NCBI GenBank assembly: GCA_022571535.1
Contig: JACZXR010000132.1
Location: forward strand, 1-6,779
Reading direction: 5' to 3'
Source: Deltaproteobacteria bacterium
Lineage (GTDB): Bacteria > Desulfobacterota > Binatia > UBA9968 > CAXXLF01
Length of the DNA: 6,779 nt
Positions 4,201-6,779 of this stretch are shown here, in pieces. The position numbers and the translations under genes were made by a program. Numbering within the stretch: the first letter of the stretch is position 1; each line of letters opens with the position of its first letter. The notes beneath the pieces were generated by a model that had not been told where the DNA came from, did not search any database, and was given only the letters and a program-made list of their open reading frames with translations.

Positions 4201-4236
4201 TTGACACCGAGCAACTAGTTGTTTAAACTAGTTTAA
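4201..4236 (+). promoter_or_regulatory. Promoter and twin-palindrome operator of the Phd-VapC pair
   Basis: TTGACA (4201-4206), 17 bp, then TAAACT (4224-4229, four of six). Two identical palindromes AACTAGTT (4213-4220 and 4226-4233), 13 bp centre to centre, straddle the -10, and the second extends to the perfect 14-bp TTAAACTAGTTTAA (4223-4236). Paired palindromes over the core promoter are the usual binding sites of Phd/YefM-type antitoxins. Confidence 0.75.
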
Positions 4237-4259
4237 TCTATTTAGGAGAGGTGTTCCCC

Positions 4260-4514
4260 ATGAAGAGCAAAATGGCTGAAGTCAGCGCATTCGAAGCTAA
4301 GACCCGTCTTTCGGAATTGCTGCGGGAGACGGAGCGTGGGAGATCGTTCGTCATCCGAAGGCGCGGCAAGGCAGTGGCCCGACTGGTCCCTCCAGCAGAC
4401 AAGGGAAAATCTTCGGACCTCACAGAGGTCTTGGCATCGTTTCGTGAGATTCGCAAGCGCATCCCTGGAACGCTAAAGGTCCGCGACCTGGTTGAGAATG
4501 GCCGACGCTTCTGA
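4260..4514 (+). CDS. Phd/YefM-family antitoxin (VapB role)
   Basis: 84 residues. The Phd-type N-terminal DNA-binding and dimer domain is seen in EVSAFEAKTRLSELLRETE (7-25) and RSFVIRRRGKAVARLVP (28-44), the standard VSxxEAKxxLSELL and GKPVARL blocks. A linker leads to a toxin-binding tail ending KVRDLVENGRRF (73-84), a form usual in partners of PIN toxins. Start ATG 4260 after AGGAGAGG (4244-4251). An in-frame GTG at 4251 overlaps that site and is unlikely; ATG 4272 is possible. The stop overlaps the vapC start as TGATG. It should inhibit VapC and autorepress at 4213-4236. It looks intact although its toxin carries a damaged active site. Confidence 0.9.
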   Translation: MKSKMAEVSAFEAKTRLSELLRETERGRSFVIRRRGKAVARLVPPADKGKSSDLTEVLASFREIRKRIPGTLKVRDLVENGRRF

Positions 4515-4927
4515 TGGATTGGGTACTTGGCTGCTCCCTGGCTCTGGCCTGGGTACTTCCCGACGAAACATCCGCTCGAGCAGAAAAATTCCTGGCTCAA
4601 GTCTCTCCGAAAAATGTCCTTTGGGTTCCGGCTTTGTGGTGGTACGAAATATCAAACGCCCTGATTAATGCCCGGCGCCTACACAGATTGGCAGAGGCCG
4701 ACAGCATGCGTGCCGTGGAGCTCTACGGGACACTCCCCATTGAGACCGATTTAGACCTAAGCCCAGATGCGGCATGGCGCTTTCAGGCCCTGGCGCGGGA
4801 GTACTCACTGTCGGCTTATGACGCTGCATACTTGGAATTGGCTCAGCGAAGAGGCCTGGGACTGGCGACACTGGACCGACATCTCATGATGGCGGCGCGG
4901 AAGGCCGGTGTCAAAGTTCTGGGGTAG
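4514..4927 (+). CDS. vapC: VapC-like PIN-domain toxin with first catalytic Asp changed to Gly
   Basis: 137 residues, full length for a PIN-domain VapC ribonuclease. The normal fold marks are present: WVLGCSLALAWVLPDE (3-18), PALWWYEISNALINARR (39-55, acidic E45), SAYDAAYLELAQRRG (100-114, acidic D103) and LATLDRHLMMAA (117-128, D121). The family start reads VLDxSxALAW, and its Asp is the first metal ligand. Here residue 6 is Gly (GGC, 4529-4531), one A-to-G step from GAC. D2 is four residues away and not a likely substitute. With three of four acids left, cleavage is probably lost or weak, though binding to the antitoxin should persist. It follows the antitoxin with a one-base overlap. Confidence 0.9.
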   Translation: MDWVLGCSLALAWVLPDETSARAEKFLAQVSPKNVLWVPALWWYEISNALINARRLHRLAEADSMRAVELYGTLPIETDLDLSPDAAWRFQALAREYSLSAYDAAYLELAQRRGLGLATLDRHLMMAARKAGVKVLG

Positions 4928-4988
4928 GTTGACAACCCACAAAATCAGAAGAAATGACACCTTAGAGCCAAAATAGAAAATAGGAAAA

Positions 4989-5004
4989 TAGTGGCATGCC
5001 ACTA
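4989..5004. promoter_or_regulatory. Perfect 16-bp palindrome after vapC
   Basis: TAGTGGCATGCCACTA is fully self-complementary. Beyond one mismatch on each side a further A:T, A:T extension gives about 22 bp. No T run follows, so it is not an intrinsic terminator. It stands about 60 bp after vapC and about 490 bp before the amidohydrolase. It looks like a dimer-binding operator, but no regulator gene lies next to it. Confidence 0.4.
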
Positions 5005-5010
5005 ATTGGT

Positions 5011-5120
5011 GTTTGATCAGTCTCTTCTCAATTTCTCCAACCCTTTTACGAAAATTCGCATCCTTTTACACCAAGTCCTTCATCGCATTGATCACACTCC
5101 CGGAGGGCGGATTATACATT
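5011..5120 (-). pseudogene. Probable second-type transposase C-terminal relic
   Basis: On the minus strand one frame reads SGSVINAMKDLV, a TAA (5066-5068), then KDANFRKRVGEIEKRLIKH. The pattern (SxxxNAxK, then about ten residues, KDxxFRKRVxxIEKRL) resembles the DnaA-like helix-turn-helix end of RAYT transposases but differs in sequence from the four relics elsewhere in the window. With an internal stop and no catalytic part it would be a dead fragment of another family member. The recognition is by eye and moderate at best. Confidence 0.35.
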
Positions 5121-5405
5121 TTTTTTTCTGTGGAGTAATGGACCACGACTCCACGGGGGAACCCCCATCGGTTTTGTGCCCGCGCCAAGCCGCGGGGTTA
5201 CCCAATAATCTAATAATCAAACCCCGAAGCGGCTTCCTCCGCCAGCAGTCGAGAGGTATTGCCGATGGTGACCGAGGCCGGAAAAGGGGTCGATCCTCTT
5301 TTCCGCGCCCTGTTTTGTTGAGAGAAACTCGGCTTTTAACAGAACGCTGAAAAGGCTCAACCCTGTAAAAAAGAGAGTTGTTTAAGGCCTCCAGGAATAG
5401 TATCT
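5121..5405. other. Non-coding stretch before the amidohydrolase
   Basis: No credible gene. A + strand frame runs open through 5006-5350 but starts at TTG without a ribosome site and its translation (low-complexity HFFF, many Arg and Pro) does not look like a protein. Visible structures are minor: GGGGG-aa-CCCCC near 5155-5166, and an imperfect hairpin of GGAAAAG and CTTTTCC arms at 5280-5304. The sequence looks like an old intergenic region. Confidence 0.4.
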
Positions 5406-5434
5406 TTGATCGTAATTTACAGACAAACCATTAT
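5406..5434 (+). promoter_or_regulatory. Weak candidate promoter for the amidohydrolase
   Basis: TTGATC (5406-5411) and CATTAT (5429-5434) at 17-bp spacing, four of six matches each. It would give a leader of about 50 bases before ATG 5492. No operator is evident. Such matches arise easily by chance. Confidence 0.25.
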
Positions 5435-5491
5435 CATGCCGACCATCCATCTTGCTTGACGGCGTCCAATACAAAGCCAAGGAGGAACACT

Positions 5492-6601
5492 ATGATGAGC
5501 TTTGATACAGATGCGAAGACTCTGGTTATCGACGCAGACGCCCATGTGGTCGAGTCCGATCACACCTGGGATTACATAGACCCGTCCGAGAGGCAGTATC
5601 GTCCTGTACCCCTCGAGACCCCCGAAGATAATGGAACGAAACTCCAGTTCTGGCTCATCGATGGTAAGGTCAGAGGATTCCGCTTCCCTGCTTTTTCAAA
5701 CGCTGAACTAGAAAAGCGGTCCCGCCAGGTGGGCCGTAAGTTCGCCGACGCGCAGGAGTCCCGCGAGATGGCCAACGTCGGCCTGCGCCTGGAGCACATG
5801 GACCAGATCGGCATCGACGTCCAGGTACTGCACAATACCATGTTTATTGAACAAGTCACGGACCGCGCGGCGGTGGAAGTGGCCCTGTGCAAAAGCTGGA
5901 ACCGCTGGCTGGCCGACATCTGGCGTCAGGGGCAAGGACGCCTGCGGTGGTCTTGCATGGCGCCGACGCTGAGCATGACGGACGCGCTGGACCAGATCCG
6001 TTTCGCCAAAGAAAACGGTGCTTGTGCCGTGCTGATGCGTCCCGTTGAAGGCAACCGCTTACTTGCCGATCCGTACTTCTACCCGATCTATGATGAGGCG
6101 AGCCGGCTCGACATGGCGATCGCTGTCCACATTGCCAATGGCAACGCGTGGCTCAACGATCTCTATAGCCATCCTGTAAGGTTAGCGGCCACGTTTCATC
6201 GCTTCAGAATACCAACCGTGGCTGCTTTCTCTGACGTGCTCCTTAGCGAAATACCCCACGTGTTTTCCAAGCTGCGGTGGGGCTTCATCGAGGCCAGCTC
6301 GCAGTGGTTGCCCTGGGTGGTGCACGAAGCCAAGAACCGCTTCAAAGGATTGGGGCGCGAATGGCCCGACAACATCATGCGCGAGTACCGCATGTTCGTT
6401 TCCTGCGATAACTCCGATGACTTACCTTACATCGTACAGCAAGTTGGCCGAGATTGCCTGGTCATAGGGACGGACTATGGACACACTGATACATCAAGTG
6501 ACGTCGATGCCATCAAGATTTTCCAGGGGAGAACAGACTTGGCGTCCGACGTCAAGCAGAAGATCCTGAGCGACAATGCACGGACGCTCTACGGTTTGTA
6601 A
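5492..6601 (+). CDS. Amidohydrolase family protein (PF04909-type, ACMSD-like)
   Basis: 369 residues, a TIM-barrel metal-dependent hydrolase or decarboxylase of the amidohydrolase-2 group; substrate unknown. Metal-site marks: DADAH (14-18, D16 and H18), strand-5 AVHIANG (211-217, H213) and C-terminal GTDYGHTD (326-333, D328). The segment RWGFIEASSQWLPW (262-275) has Glu at 267 where some relatives carry a His, a variant I believe is common in this subgroup. Start ATG 5492, after AAGGAGGA (5479-5486); an upstream extension to TTG 5378 lacks a ribosome site and family-like sequence. No signal peptide, so cytoplasmic. Relatives act on carboxylated or aromatic ring-cleavage products. It stands alone on +, with no clear terminator after it. 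It looks intact and unrelated to the TA cluster. Confidence 0.85.
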   Translation: MMSFDTDAKTLVIDADAHVVESDHTWDYIDPSERQYRPVPLETPEDNGTKLQFWLIDGKVRGFRFPAFSNAELEKRSRQVGRKFADAQESREMANVGLRLEHMDQIGIDVQVLHNTMFIEQVTDRAAVEVALCKSWNRWLADIWRQGQGRLRWSCMAPTLSMTDALDQIRFAKENGACAVLMRPVEGNRLLADPYFYPIYDEASRLDMAIAVHIANGNAWLNDLYSHPVRLAATFHRFRIPTVAAFSDVLLSEIPHVFSKLRWGFIEASSQWLPWVVHEAKNRFKGLGREWPDNIMREYRMFVSCDNSDDLPYIVQQVGRDCLVIGTDYGHTDTSSDVDAIKIFQGRTDLASDVKQKILSDNARTLYGL

Positions 6602-6779
6602 TAAATAGAGGATGGCTGAGAGCTAACCCCGATCCGAAATTAATCAGTCCAAAAAATCCTCACTAATGCACATCAGGCCGCAACAAAGACCTGTTTGTAG
6701 TGTGAACCGGCAACTCACCTCAAGTATAGTTGCAGCCCAAAGATCATAATGTCGCTAATTGCTGCCATATGTTACTCCA

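Noticed and set aside
5006..5350. A 114-codon + strand frame between vapC and the amidohydrolase
   Set aside because: TTG start with no ribosome site, composition unlike a protein, no recognisable motif, and better explained in part by a transposase relic on the other strand.
5378..5491. N-terminal extension of the amidohydrolase from a TTG
   Set aside because: ATG 5492 has a strong AAGGAGGA and begins just before the conserved DADAH strand; the extension has no ribosome site and does not resemble family sequence.
5572..5935. Minus-strand frames opposite the amidohydrolase
   Set aside because: Shadow frames of a GC-richer coding region; the + strand product carries clear metal-binding motifs.

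Overview
The window looks like an accessory, gene-poor stretch of a bacterial chromosome. It holds four complete type II toxin-antitoxin (TA) pairs packed among decayed REP-associated tyrosine transposase (RAYT, TnpA_REP/IS200-like) debris, followed by one ordinary metabolic gene. The host cannot be named from this sequence. RAYT debris with ggggtcagg and ggggacaggct ends, several TA families and a PF04909-type amidohydrolase would suit an uncultured Gram-negative-type lineage (Desulfobacterota, Nitrospirota or NC10-like), but that is only inference.

Layout. 1-390: a dispersed repeat called A here (copy A1, carrying a strong intrinsic terminator), a REP-type hairpin and a relic of a RAYT 3' end. 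490-1054: brnT-brnA pair 1 on +, followed at once by repeat copy A2 with its terminator. 1219-1611: no intact gene, perhaps degenerate coding sequence on the minus strand. 1612-2154: brnT-brnA pair 2 on -, with a near-consensus sigma70 promoter that coincides with a perfect 16-bp palindrome and places the predicted transcript start on the GTG start codon. 2174-2920: RAYT 3' relic, A3, a MITE-like inverted repeat, a REP hairpin, the longest RAYT C-terminal relic (-), and head-to-head with it a RAYT N-terminal stub (+). 3113-3759: a ribbon-helix-helix antitoxin and MazF/PemK-type toxin with a clear twin-palindrome operator. 3830-4183: a fourth RAYT 3' relic and the amputated start (signal peptide plus about 22 residues) of a secreted TolB/PD40-type repeat protein. 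4201-4927: a Phd-family antitoxin and a PIN-domain VapC with a twin AACTAGTT operator. In this VapC the first catalytic Asp is replaced by Gly. 4928-5491: no intact gene; it holds a 16-bp palindrome and a probable further transposase relic. 5492-6601: an ACMSD-like amidohydrolase. 6602-6779: nothing recognised.

How it fits together. Each TA pair is a self-contained overlapping bicistron, and each has a palindromic element just upstream of or over its start, as expected for autorepression by the antitoxin or the TA complex. Between successive pairs the same transposase 3' end recurs (four copies, all in minus orientation), together with three full copies and one partial copy of repeat A. Aligning the copies suggests that brnTA pair 1 sits inside an A element, between a remnant of the A start (about 366-385) and the rest of A (A2 from 1065). 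The region therefore reads as a landing zone built by repeated RAYT/REP activity, recombination at short homologies and TA-module acquisition. No CRISPR array, tRNA or rRNA was seen.
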